A DNA stretch of 64,000 nt. It comes from JAMLHH01 sp035515235. Its GTDB lineage: Bacteria > Bacteroidota > Bacteroidia > Chitinophagales > JADIYW01. Where the stretch lies: positions 62,001-126,000 of the forward strand of contig DATJBS010000031.1 in NCBI GenBank assembly GCA_035515235.1, in the 5' to 3' direction. The translations under genes and the position numbers were made by a program. How positions within the stretch are numbered: position 1 is the first letter of the stretch; each line of letters starts with the position of its first letter. Shown here one piece after another: positions 7,318 to 15,510 of the stretch. The notes below the pieces were generated by a model. The model was given only the letters and a program-made list of their open reading frames with translations, ran no database searches and was not told the origin of the DNA.

Positions 7318-8589
7318 TTACTTAGTATATATTTTATGCCAAACATCAGTATAGCCCATCATAACTACTCCTAAAGCATGAGCTTTGGAGAATAAGAAGG
7401 GTTGACTGGAGATTAATTCAGACATCACTTGCTGAATGATAGTATCTTGAATTCCTCTTGACTTGCATTGCTCTATAAATTGCATAGTATGTTTTTGAGG
7501 GTCATCCTCTAAAAGATATCTATACATCATATCTGCAAAGTCATAGCCTAAACCTGACATTTTTACAATAATTTCTAGAAACTGCTCTTTATATACGATA
7601 TATCCATATGTGGATTCTAAAGGCTCGTATAGGCTTTCGTGTAGAAATCTCGCTTCTTTTTCCTTTAAATGTATGGATTTGATGCCATCTACATACTCCA
7701 TTAGTGAAGGTCTGCTTAATGCATATGCTAGCGCTAAACTTTCTAAAGTATTGGTATCAAATTCAAACATGATTTCTCTCATATTATCCTTATGAAAAGG
7801 AAATATTTCGGAACTATTCTCTGATAGAATATATTCAAATACTTTAGGATCATCCCATGTTTCAGGATAAATCTGGACTTTGTTTTTAGAGTAGATGTCT
7901 TGAAGGTGATCTAATTGCTTTAAGCCAAAAATATCAAATTTGAAATACCCTAGACTCTGTAAATATTTCACAGGAAAGTCTACTACTAAATTGTCAGAAT
8001 TGCACTCAATTTCTAAAGTAGGAGCAGTTGGTTCAAGTGCTTTGTCAGAAATAACTACACCACTTCCTGCTGGCGAAAAGTACATAGTAGCATCGGATGT
8101 ATCGCTTTCGTCGTCATTACTTCCAGCTAAAACACCAATATGTGCTTCTCCAAATAAATCTTTAAGGTATTGAATCACTCGCTCTCTATTGTCAAATGAA
8201 ACATCTAATGAGAAAGAAGGTAAAAATCCTGCTCTAGGATTGAAGAATCTCTGATATGGAAGCCCTCTTACTAAAGCATTCACTTGAGTAAGACCTAAAC
8301 ATTTTGCTACCAAGCTGGAGTTGATTACTCCTCTTCCTGGTCCTACGCAAATTTGATTGGATTTGCAAAAATCAATAATGGATTTCCACAGCAAAAAATA
8401 GTCTTTTAAACCAGATTTTTCAATGTGGTTCAATTCTTCATTAATTCTGTCTAAAATGGAATCGTCGATGTGACTGATGTGAATTTTTCCTCCTTCGTAA
8501 ACCATGCTTTTGAATTCTGAGAATTCAATATTTGCATACTTATAGTCGATATCTGAAACTATAGAAGGCAATTCTGGAAAGTTGCTCAT
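7318..8589 (-). CDS. Truncated, catalytically degenerate DNA polymerase III alpha-like protein
   Basis: 423 residues that align to the central part of DnaE. LDRINEELNHIEKSGLKDYF starts the palm, GPGRG is at 83-87, the block before the active site is PYQRFFNPRAG, and later blocks are KFDIFGL (217-223), STYGYIVYKEQ and LFSKAHALGVVMMGY near the end. In DnaE the active-site strand reads PDxDxDF; here it is PSFSLDV (124-130), so the two leading catalytic aspartates are serines (S125, S127), while the third (D219) is kept. The FRPGP box is SRPSL. The PHP domain and all of the C-terminal beta- and tau-binding parts are absent. The frame is intact over 1.27 kb, so it looks maintained but unable to polymerise. 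Confidence 0.85.
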   Translation of the reverse strand: MSNFPELPSIVSDIDYKYANIEFSEFKSMVYEGGKIHISHIDDSILDRINEELNHIEKSGLKDYFLLWKSIIDFCKSNQICVGPGRGVINSSLVAKCLGLTQVNALVRGLPYQRFFNPRAGFLPSFSLDVSFDNRERVIQYLKDLFGEAHIGVLAGSNDDESDTSDATMYFSPAGSGVVISDKALEPTAPTLEIECNSDNLVVDFPVKYLQSLGYFKFDIFGLKQLDHLQDIYSKNKVQIYPETWDDPKVFEYILSENSSEIFPFHKDNMREIMFEFDTNTLESLALAYALSRPSLMEYVDGIKSIHLKEKEARFLHESLYEPLESTYGYIVYKEQFLEIIVKMSGLGYDFADMMYRYLLEDDPQKHTMQFIEQCKSRGIQDTIIQQVMSELISSQPFLFSKAHALGVVMMGYTDVWHKIYTK

Positions 8590-8787
8590 GGCTACAAAAG
8601 TATAGAAAATAATATTTGCATGGGTAAAATAATAGTTAAAAATATATTAATCAAGACAAAAACTGATAGTTATATAATGCGAAATAGTTGAATATTTAAA
8701 ATATAAACACATCATTGTCATGTTTTTAAACGAAATGATGGAATCAATTATTCTTTATATTATATTCGAGAACCTAATAAAAAAAAC

Positions 8788-9579
8788 ATGTCATTTAAAG
8801 AAAAGTATGGCCAATGGGCACTGATAACTGGAGCCTCAAGTGGCTTAGGGGTTGAGTTTGCTGACCAATTAGCTAAAAAAGGTTTGAATCTTATATTAGT
8901 CGCAAGGAGAGAAGAGTTGATGAAAGAATTAGCTGAGAAGATTCAAAGTCAATATGCTGTAGAGGTTAAAATTTTAGCTATAGATTTGTCTAAAGAAGGA
9001 TTTTATGCTGAATTGTCAGAGAAAACTGCTGATTTAGATATTGGATTGATTGTCAATAATGCAGGAATGAATAGCGAAGGACATTTCTATAGAGCTGATT
9101 TGGCTAGAAATATTCAAATGATTCGTTTAAATATGGAAGCTCCTTTTATAATTGCTTATGAAATGGGCAAGAAGTTTATAGAGAAAGGAAGAGGTGGTAT
9201 AATTTTCACTGCATCCTCGAGCTCTTTTCAAGCAACTCCATATTTATCTCATTATGGCGCTACAAAAGCATATTTACTTTCATTGGCAGAGAGCATGAAT
9301 TATGAATTTAAAGACAAAGGAGTAGATGTAATAGCATTATGTCCAGGCATGACTGAGTCTGAAATGACAAAATCTATGAAAGGCAGTCCATTAGTAATGA
9401 AAGCTGCTCCTGTGGTTAAATCAGCAATCGATAATCTAGGAAAACAAGCTTATATCGTTACAGGTCTTGGAAATAAAATTCAAGCTTTTATGACTCAAAG
9501 AGTTTTAGGGAGAGATTTGTCTAGAAATATTGCTGGTTCTTTAATGAAAAGAGTGCTTCCTGGAGCAAGAAAGAAGTAA
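8788..9579 (+). CDS. Short-chain dehydrogenase/reductase
   Basis: 263 residues of a classical SDR: cofactor loop GASSGLG at 15-21, NNAG at 90-93, catalytic Tyr156 and Lys160 (YGATK) with a serine-rich stretch (TASSSS) just before. The C-terminal half has a basic, hydrophobic extension (MTQRVLGRDLSRNIAGSLMKRVL) like SDRs that act on acyl chains or lipids at the membrane. It stands alone between two promoters. The substrate cannot be deduced. Confidence 0.92.
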   Translation: MSFKEKYGQWALITGASSGLGVEFADQLAKKGLNLILVARREELMKELAEKIQSQYAVEVKILAIDLSKEGFYAELSEKTADLDIGLIVNNAGMNSEGHFYRADLARNIQMIRLNMEAPFIIAYEMGKKFIEKGRGGIIFTASSSSFQATPYLSHYGATKAYLLSLAESMNYEFKDKGVDVIALCPGMTESEMTKSMKGSPLVMKAAPVVKSAIDNLGKQAYIVTGLGNKIQAFMTQRVLGRDLSRNIAGSLMKRVLPGARKK

Positions 9580-9637
9580 TCCAAAACAAAGTCCATTCAA
9601 TTATTTAAGATTTCATGGAATTATTTAGATTAAACCT

Positions 9638-9645
9638 TACTTTTG
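9638..9645 (+). promoter_or_regulatory. TAnnTTTG -7 box upstream of the 9670 gene
   Basis: TACTTTTG matches the Bacteroidota -7 consensus TAnnTTTG and lies 24 nt before the ATG at 9670. Because it overlaps the upstream TTG (9643), it argues for 9670 as the real start. No clear -33 TTTG is visible. Confidence 0.5.
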
Positions 9646-9669
9646 TTAAATTATAAAAATAAAGTAGAG

Positions 9670-10122
9670 ATGTTACAAAATATCATAGACAAAGTGGAGG
9701 CTGCCATCAATCAGCAAGTAAAAGATAAATTTGGTTTGACAGACGAGCAAACACAAAAGACTTCTCATGCTTTTAGAGAGGAAATACAAAACTTTTTCTC
9801 TAATGGTGGAATGAAGAATCCTCAGTTTATTCAATCAGCTATGAAAAACGTATCTTCTTTAGAGGATAATGAAGTAGTAGTTAAATTGAAACAGAATCTT
9901 GTCAATGCCTTACAAGACAAAGTAGGATTAAGTCCAGAAAAAGCTGCAGCGGTAAGAGATTTCTCTATCACTGAATTTTTCAAAACATTTTCTGAAGAAC
10001 TTACAGACGAAAATGGAAATGTCAATATCCAAAAAATCCTTTCCAAATTCAATATGTCTGATTTTGAGCAAACAGCTAAAGACCTTTTGGGTAATTTTGG
10101 CGGATTGTTTGGTAAGAAATAA
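9670..10122 (+). CDS. Small all-helical protein of unknown function
   Basis: 150 residues from ATG 9670 (MLQNIIDKVEAAINQQVKDK). The frame is open from a TTG at 9643, but a promoter box overlaps that codon. The sequence is charged and alpha-helical with no signal peptide or transmembrane segment. It ends in a glycine/phenylalanine-rich tail (LLGNFGGLFGKK). The layout, with a tail reading GNFGG and a helix called FGLTDEQTQK, resembles DUF937-like Bacteroidota proteins, but I cannot assign it firmly. It ends 22 nt before a strong terminator. Confidence 0.75.
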   Translation: MLQNIIDKVEAAINQQVKDKFGLTDEQTQKTSHAFREEIQNFFSNGGMKNPQFIQSAMKNVSSLEDNEVVVKLKQNLVNALQDKVGLSPEKAAAVRDFSITEFFKTFSEELTDENGNVNIQKILSKFNMSDFEQTAKDLLGNFGGLFGKK

Positions 10123-10143
10123 TTTTATTTTAAATTTTAATAT

Positions 10144-10178
10144 AAAGCATTCAAGGTGAAAATCTTGGATGCTTTTTT
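10144..10178 (+). terminator. Intrinsic terminator between convergent genes
   Basis: AAAGCATTCAAG pairs with CTTGGATGCTTT (one mismatch or G-T pair) around a short loop, followed by six T. It lies between the 9670 gene (plus) and the convergent permease gene (minus). Confidence 0.8.
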
Positions 10179-10180
10179 AT

Positions 10181-11407
10181 TTAGTCGTATCGGATAGCTT
10201 TGAGTGGCGATATCCTGGAAATGATCATGGTGGGAATCAATAATACTGCTAAAGTTATAATTGTAGTTAATGCATTAATTCCTATAACTGCTGGCCAATC
10301 AAATATCACAGGCACTTGTTTGAAATAGTAGGAACTTTCGTCTAATTGTATAATACCAAATGTTTTTTGTAGCCAACAAATTCCTAAGCCTACAGCATTT
10401 CCAATCAATAGGCCATAACCCAAAATAATAAAAGCATTGTACAGAAATATTTTTCTTATTTGTGCATTTGTGGCCCCTAATGCTTTCAAAATACCTATCA
10501 TTTTAGTACGATCCAGTATCAAAATCATTAAAGCAGTGGTCATGTTTAAAATGGCGACAATCAGCATAAGAATTAGTGCGAAAAATTCATTCTTTACTAA
10601 TAAATCCAGCCAATCAAAGATATTATGTTGAGTTTCTTTAATGCTCTCTGCATTCAAGTCTGGTGGTAGATTTTGATATATTTCGTTTTTCGTTTCGTCT
10701 ATCTTGTCTAGGTTTTTCAATTTAATTTCATAACCACTATACTGATTTGGTTCCCACTGATTAATGTTCTGTATGACTTGTATATCACCTAATGCAAATT
10801 TGGAATCATACTCTTCCAAACCTGTATGATACAAACCCGAAATTTGATATTTTCTTCCGATAGGACGACCTCCTTCTTTGGGTAAGAAATAAACAATCAA
10901 AGCGTCTCCAGTTTTTACACCGATTCTTTGTGAAGTCGTAGTAGATATTAAAATATCCCTAGAAGTGCTATCTTTTTGGATGAAAGGTATTTTTCCTTCT
11001 TTAAGATATTTTTGGATAAAATTCCAATCAAACCGCTCATCTACTCCTTTTAAAACAATTCCTTCAATGGCTGTTTTTGTTTTAATTATTCCGGCTTTAT
11101 TGATAAAAGGTGCAATATTGTTGACTTCTTGAATAGAATAGATGGTTTCTATAAGTTTGGCATTTTCTGTGATAGGTGTTTCTTCGTAAGAATTATTATT
11201 TTGAAAATTCTGAATTTGAACATGACCCCAAAAGCCAAAAACTTTCTCTCGGATTTCTTTAGTAAAACCATTCACCATGCAAATAGCTACTACCATCACA
11301 GCAATACTCAAAGCATTCGCTCCAATAGCTATATTTACTATGAATCTGGAAAATGAATTTTTGTCGCCTCCAGAGATCTGTTTTGCTATTTGCCAAGAAG
11401 TATTCAA
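10181..11407 (-). CDS. LolC/LolE-type ABC transporter permease
   Basis: 408 residues with the lipoprotein-releasing permease layout. The first transmembrane helix (about 24-46) follows a short cytosolic start. A large periplasmic MacB/PCD-like domain (about 50-265) comes next, then an FtsX domain with three helices at the C-terminus (ALILMLIVAILNMTTALMIL; NAFIILGYGLLIGNAVGLG; ALTTIITLAVLLIPTMII). The helix pair joined by the ILDRTKMIGILKALGAT loop is typical of FtsX/LolE permeases. Partner ATPase LolD is not in this window. Probable role: extraction of lipoproteins from the inner membrane. Confidence 0.9.
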   Translation of the reverse strand: MNTSWQIAKQISGGDKNSFSRFIVNIAIGANALSIAVMVVAICMVNGFTKEIREKVFGFWGHVQIQNFQNNNSYEETPITENAKLIETIYSIQEVNNIAPFINKAGIIKTKTAIEGIVLKGVDERFDWNFIQKYLKEGKIPFIQKDSTSRDILISTTTSQRIGVKTGDALIVYFLPKEGGRPIGRKYQISGLYHTGLEEYDSKFALGDIQVIQNINQWEPNQYSGYEIKLKNLDKIDETKNEIYQNLPPDLNAESIKETQHNIFDWLDLLVKNEFFALILMLIVAILNMTTALMILILDRTKMIGILKALGATNAQIRKIFLYNAFIILGYGLLIGNAVGLGICWLQKTFGIIQLDESSYYFKQVPVIFDWPAVIGINALTTIITLAVLLIPTMIISRISPLKAIRYD

Positions 11408-11441
11408 AAAATCCTATTTTTAAACGATAAAACCATCATAA

Positions 11442-12638
11442 ATGCGCTGCAAGATAAATATTTTCATTCCTCTTTTTTGTTTGATTTTCGGACTACCTAC
11501 ACTTCATGCTAAAATCATGTGTGCAAATCATGTCGAAGAGCTTCAAGTGGGTGCTCAAAAGTTAGACGAGCTTTTGCCAAAATTGAAAAATAAACGAGTA
11601 GGATTGGTCATCAACCAAACTTCTACTGTGGAGCAAACTTTACTCATAGATACTTTAAAGCAATTAGGTGTAAATATTACCGCTGCATTTGCTCCTGAAC
11701 ATGGAGTAAGAGGAGAGGCGGATGCTGGAGCAAAAGTCAATAATGAAAGAGATGCTAAAACAGGTGTTTTAGTTTATTCTATTTATGGTAGTAATAAAAA
11801 ACCTACAGCAGAGCAATTGAAAAATATAGATGTTATAATTTTTGACATTCAGGATGTGGGCGCAAGATTTTATACGTATATCTCCACCTTGCATTATGTG
11901 ATGGAAGCCGCTGCAGAAAACAATAAAACTGTAATAGTCTTAGACCGTCCTAATCCAAATGGTCATTATGTAGATGGTCCAATTCTTGAAAAAGCTTATA
12001 CTTCTTTTGTAGGAATGCATCCTATACCTACAGTGCATGGGATGACCGTGGGAGAATACGCAAAAATGATCAATGGCGAGAAATGGTTGAAAAATGGAGT
12101 GCAATGTAAATTAGAAGTGATTAAAGTGGATGAATATGATCATACATATTTTTATAATCTTCCCGTAGCTCCATCTCCTAATTTGCCCAATATACGTTCG
12201 ATTTATTTATATCCTTCATTATGTTTCTTTGAAGGAACACCTTACAGCGTAGGAAGAGGAACTAGTCAGCAATTTCAAATTTGGGGACATCCCTTATCAT
12301 CTATAAAAGACACGAGCTTTACACCAGAAAGTCGTCCGGGAGCAACATCTCCACCATTATTAGGAAAGAAATCATTTGGAAAGTCCTATTTATCATTAAG
12401 TAATAGTGAATTGAAAAACTTTGGCTTGTCTTTACAACCGATTCTCGAAGCTTACCATTCGTATAAGGGAGATAGTTTCTTCAATAATTTTTTTGTGAAA
12501 TTGGCAGGAACTAAAGAATTAGAAGAGCAAATAAAAGCTGGTTTAACTGAGGAAGAGATTAAACAAACTTGGCAGGAAGGATTAATGAATTTTAAGAAAA
12601 TTAGAAAGAAATATTTACTCTATAATGATTTTGAATAA
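11442..12638 (+). CDS. DUF1343 exo-beta-N-acetylmuramidase (NamZ family)
   Basis: 398 residues with an N-terminal signal peptide ending near LHA (residue 23). Family blocks: VGLVINQTSTV, FAPEHGVRGEADAGA, FDIQDVGARFYTYISTLHYV, and VAPSPNLPN. Characterised members (NamZ) remove MurNAc from the non-reducing end of peptidoglycan chains, so an envelope recycling or predation role is likely. The downstream lhgO starts 6 nt after its stop, suggesting one transcript, although the functions are not obviously linked. Confidence 0.92.
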   Translation: MRCKINIFIPLFCLIFGLPTLHAKIMCANHVEELQVGAQKLDELLPKLKNKRVGLVINQTSTVEQTLLIDTLKQLGVNITAAFAPEHGVRGEADAGAKVNNERDAKTGVLVYSIYGSNKKPTAEQLKNIDVIIFDIQDVGARFYTYISTLHYVMEAAAENNKTVIVLDRPNPNGHYVDGPILEKAYTSFVGMHPIPTVHGMTVGEYAKMINGEKWLKNGVQCKLEVIKVDEYDHTYFYNLPVAPSPNLPNIRSIYLYPSLCFFEGTPYSVGRGTSQQFQIWGHPLSSIKDTSFTPESRPGATSPPLLGKKSFGKSYLSLSNSELKNFGLSLQPILEAYHSYKGDSFFNNFFVKLAGTKELEEQIKAGLTEEEIKQTWQEGLMNFKKIRKKYLLYNDFE

Positions 12639-12644
12639 TTAGAA

Positions 12645-13847
12645 ATGTCTCAAAAGAACATTGCAGTTATTGGTGGAGGATTGGTGGGTTTGGCTACAGC
12701 TTATCAAATTCATCAGAAATTTCCTGCTGCACATATTATTTTGATAGAGAAAGAGAAAACTCCTGCACAGCATCAGAGTAGTCATAATAGTGGAGTCATT
12801 CATTCTGGTATTTACTACTTACCCCATAGTTTGAAAGCTAAAAATTGTATAGCAGGTTATCGATATCTATTAGATTTTTGTAATGAAAATCAAGTTCCCT
12901 ATAAAATCACGGGGAAATTAATTGTTGCAGTTCGACCAGAAGAAGAACAAGCTCTAAGAGTATTGGAAAAAAGAGCAATAGAGAACGGATTAGAAGGTGT
13001 ACAATTTTTAAGTGGGAGTGAAGCTAATTTGATTGAACCAGCAATAAAAGTTCATAGTGCTCTATGGGTTCCACAAACAGGTATCATTGACTTTAAAGTT
13101 CTTGCTACTAAATTTGTAGAAATTCTATCTGCTAAGGGAGTTGAATTAAAATTTGGTCAAAAGGTTTCTGCTATTACTCAAAATGAAGGACAACTTATTA
13201 TTCATACAAATCAAGAAAATGTAGAAGTAGATTTTGCCGTGAATTGCGCAGGGCTTTATTCTGATAAGATAGCACGAATGGCTGGAGCAGAAATTCAACA
13301 TCAAATTATTCCATTTCGTGGAGAGTATTTTATGATCAATGAAAGAATTGCTCAGAAAATTAACGGACTAGTTTATCCTGTACCTCAACAAGGACTTCCT
13401 TTTTTAGGAGTACATCTCACTAGAATGATCAACGGTCAAGTAGAAGCCGGTCCAAATGCTATTTTAGCTTTTAGGCGAGAAGGATACCAAAGAGGTGCTT
13501 TTTCATTCAAAGACACTTGGGAGATTTTGAAATTTGTAGGATTTTGGAAAATGATTTTCAACTTTCGTCAAATAGGATTTACAGAGTGGAAGAAATCGAT
13601 GTCTAAAAAAGCTTTTACTAAAACTGTCCAACAGCTACTACCTGAAATAAAAGAAGAAGATTTGACTCCTGCAACTTCTGGAGTAAGAGCTCAAGCAATT
13701 CATGAAAATGGTAGCTTAATAGATGACTTTTTATTAATCACTTCTCCAAAAATGATACATGTATGCAATGCACCTTCGCCAGCTGCAACGTCCTGCTTAG
13801 CTATCGGTGAAACAATTGCCAATGAATTGAAAGTTCAATTAAAATAA
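12645..13847 (+). CDS. lhgO: L-2-hydroxyglutarate oxidase
   Basis: 400 residues, an FAD-dependent DAO-fold enzyme. The dinucleotide motif GGGLVGLATA sits near residues 10-19. The family-specific block SSHNSGVIHSGIYY follows the FAD-binding region, and the C-terminal segment has the TPATSGVRAQ block used by LhgO. It oxidises L-2-hydroxyglutarate, a side product of malate and lactate dehydrogenases, to 2-oxoglutarate and passes electrons to quinone. It is the second gene of the namZ-lhgO pair. Confidence 0.95.
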   Translation: MSQKNIAVIGGGLVGLATAYQIHQKFPAAHIILIEKEKTPAQHQSSHNSGVIHSGIYYLPHSLKAKNCIAGYRYLLDFCNENQVPYKITGKLIVAVRPEEEQALRVLEKRAIENGLEGVQFLSGSEANLIEPAIKVHSALWVPQTGIIDFKVLATKFVEILSAKGVELKFGQKVSAITQNEGQLIIHTNQENVEVDFAVNCAGLYSDKIARMAGAEIQHQIIPFRGEYFMINERIAQKINGLVYPVPQQGLPFLGVHLTRMINGQVEAGPNAILAFRREGYQRGAFSFKDTWEILKFVGFWKMIFNFRQIGFTEWKKSMSKKAFTKTVQQLLPEIKEEDLTPATSGVRAQAIHENGSLIDDFLLITSPKMIHVCNAPSPAATSCLAIGETIANELKVQLK

Positions 13848-13853
13848 ACGATT

Positions 13854-14801
13854 CTAAATTAAATTTTTGGGTGTACCATTCAAAAAACTTTTAATATTGT
13901 CAGCAGCCATGTTTAAAAGTCTTTGTCTAGTATCTTTAGCCGACCAAGCATTGTGTGGAGTGACAATGCATTTAGGATGATGTATCAGAGGATTGATTTC
14001 TTTGGGTGGCTCTGCAGATAAAACATCCAATCCTGCACCAGCAATCTGATGATTATCTAAGGCATTCAGCAATGCTTTTTCATCTATTAAATCTCCTCTA
14101 GAAGTATTAATTATGATAGAGTGTGAACGGAATAATTTTAAAGATTCTTGATTAATAAGATGTTTTGTGGCATCATTTAACGTACAATGCAAGCTTACAA
14201 TATCGCATTGCTTAAAAATTTCATGAGGATTGCTGACGAAATTCATTCCTTCGATGTGTTTGTCGGTTCTACTGTGATAATAAACCTCCATTCCAAATGC
14301 TTTAGCGATATAAGCTGTTTGGAGACCGATATTTCCTAAGCCAATAATTCCTATTTTCTTATTGAACAGTTCAGCCATCGGTTGACTCCAAAAACAAAAG
14401 TCAGGAGATTGATTCCATTTACCTTCTTTGCAATCTTGATGATGACGGGCTACATGATTGGTCAATTCTAAAATCAAAGCAAATGTATGTTGCGCTACTG
14501 CATGAGATCCATAATTAGAAACGTTAGAAGCGAGAATATTTTTCTGATGTAAATATTCAATATCTAAATTATTATAGCCAGTTGCAGTCAGTGAAATATA
14601 TTTTAGATGGGGTAGAGTGTCAATTAAATCTTGATCAAATACAACTTTGTTAACCACAGCAATATCTACATCTTTTAATCTTTCAACCACTTGGTCTTTA
14701 GAGCTTCTATCATAAACTGTCAATTCTCCTAATACTTGAAGTGGACTCAAGTCTAAGTCACCTGGATTTAGTGTATATCCATCTATTACAACAATATTCA
14801 T
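13854..14801 (-). CDS. D-isomer-specific 2-hydroxyacid dehydrogenase
   Basis: 315 residues. NAD-binding motif GLGNIG at 154-159. The catalytic triad of the family is visible as R235 (NTSRGDLID), E264 (SAEPP) and H283 (TPHNAW). The N-terminal lid domain carries the TATGYNNLD block seen in glycerate/hydroxypyruvate reductases, which reduce hydroxypyruvate or glyoxylate. It converges on lhgO with 6 nt between the stops. The exact substrate is not determined. Confidence 0.92.
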   Translation of the reverse strand: MNIVVIDGYTLNPGDLDLSPLQVLGELTVYDRSSKDQVVERLKDVDIAVVNKVVFDQDLIDTLPHLKYISLTATGYNNLDIEYLHQKNILASNVSNYGSHAVAQHTFALILELTNHVARHHQDCKEGKWNQSPDFCFWSQPMAELFNKKIGIIGLGNIGLQTAYIAKAFGMEVYYHSRTDKHIEGMNFVSNPHEIFKQCDIVSLHCTLNDATKHLINQESLKLFRSHSIIINTSRGDLIDEKALLNALDNHQIAGAGLDVLSAEPPKEINPLIHHPKCIVTPHNAWSAKDTRQRLLNMAADNIKSFLNGTPKNLI

Positions 14802-15069
14802 TGATGAAAAGTAATAAATTATGATTGAAATCCTTAAAAAGTTACTTTTTTTAAATAAAATCGATACACTTGATATAACAATTTAAGTATTTTTTATAAT
14901 GCTATAGTTTAGTAATCAATAGCTTATGTTATTTATATTTTTGATAACCTTTGTTTTACCATGTCACAAAATGTGTGAAAGTGATTTTTATGTTAGTTCA
15001 GTTTATCTTATTTTTGATGTATCAATAACAATTAAAACAAATCACTAACCCAAACCCTCTTTTAGATTT

Positions 15070-15101
<32 letters not shown>

Positions 15102-15111
15102 ACCCAAACAA

Positions 15112-15149
15112 GTAAGCCTGCTACGAGGGGTGCAGGCTTGCTATTTTTT
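15112..15149 (+). terminator. Strong intrinsic terminator without an upstream gene
   Basis: GTAAGCCTGC (15112-15121) pairs with GCAGGCTTGC (15132-15141) as a 10-bp stem with one G-T pair and a 10-nt loop. A tract of eight T follows within 3 nt. The nearest upstream plus-strand gene ends at 13847. Confidence 0.85.
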
Positions 15150-15179
15150 TTAATAATTTGTTGTGTTAATGTGGGTTAA

Positions 15180-15320
15180 TTATGCTCCTGTATCGTCTGT
15201 GATAATAGGTTTAATGATTTTGCTAGTTGGAGATGATATCTTGTTGGATTCTTGATAGTTATTGTTGTCTGAGGAAAATAAACCTAAGAAAAGTGATAAG
15301 ATTAATGCAAGAGTAGTCAT
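15180..15320 (-). CDS. 46-residue exported peptide, unknown function
   Basis: Too short for usual gene calling. ATG at 15320, stop at 15180-15182. The product begins MTTLALILSLFLGLFSSDNN, a short hydrophobic segment like a signal peptide or membrane anchor, followed by a polar tail ending ITDDTGA. A TAACTTTA box near 15361-15368 on the minus strand could be its -7 element. The gene reads toward the hairpin at 15112-15141, which may also end this transcript. I do not recognise the family. Confidence 0.5.
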   Translation of the reverse strand: MTTLALILSLFLGLFSSDNNNYQESNKISSPTSKIIKPIITDDTGA

Positions 15321-15510
15321 AGTGGTGTGTTTAAGCTTTTATCCTAATTGAATAAGTAAAGTTATATTTTGAATTTATGGACACGAAATCGTTTTTGACT
15401 TTTTTGTGACATAGTTAATTGGTCATTTTTATAATGGGATTTTTTTGTATAATACTATTGAGATTGCTTATTGTTCCATTTAGTTTTTGTTATTTTAGCA
15501 AGTTCGTGAT

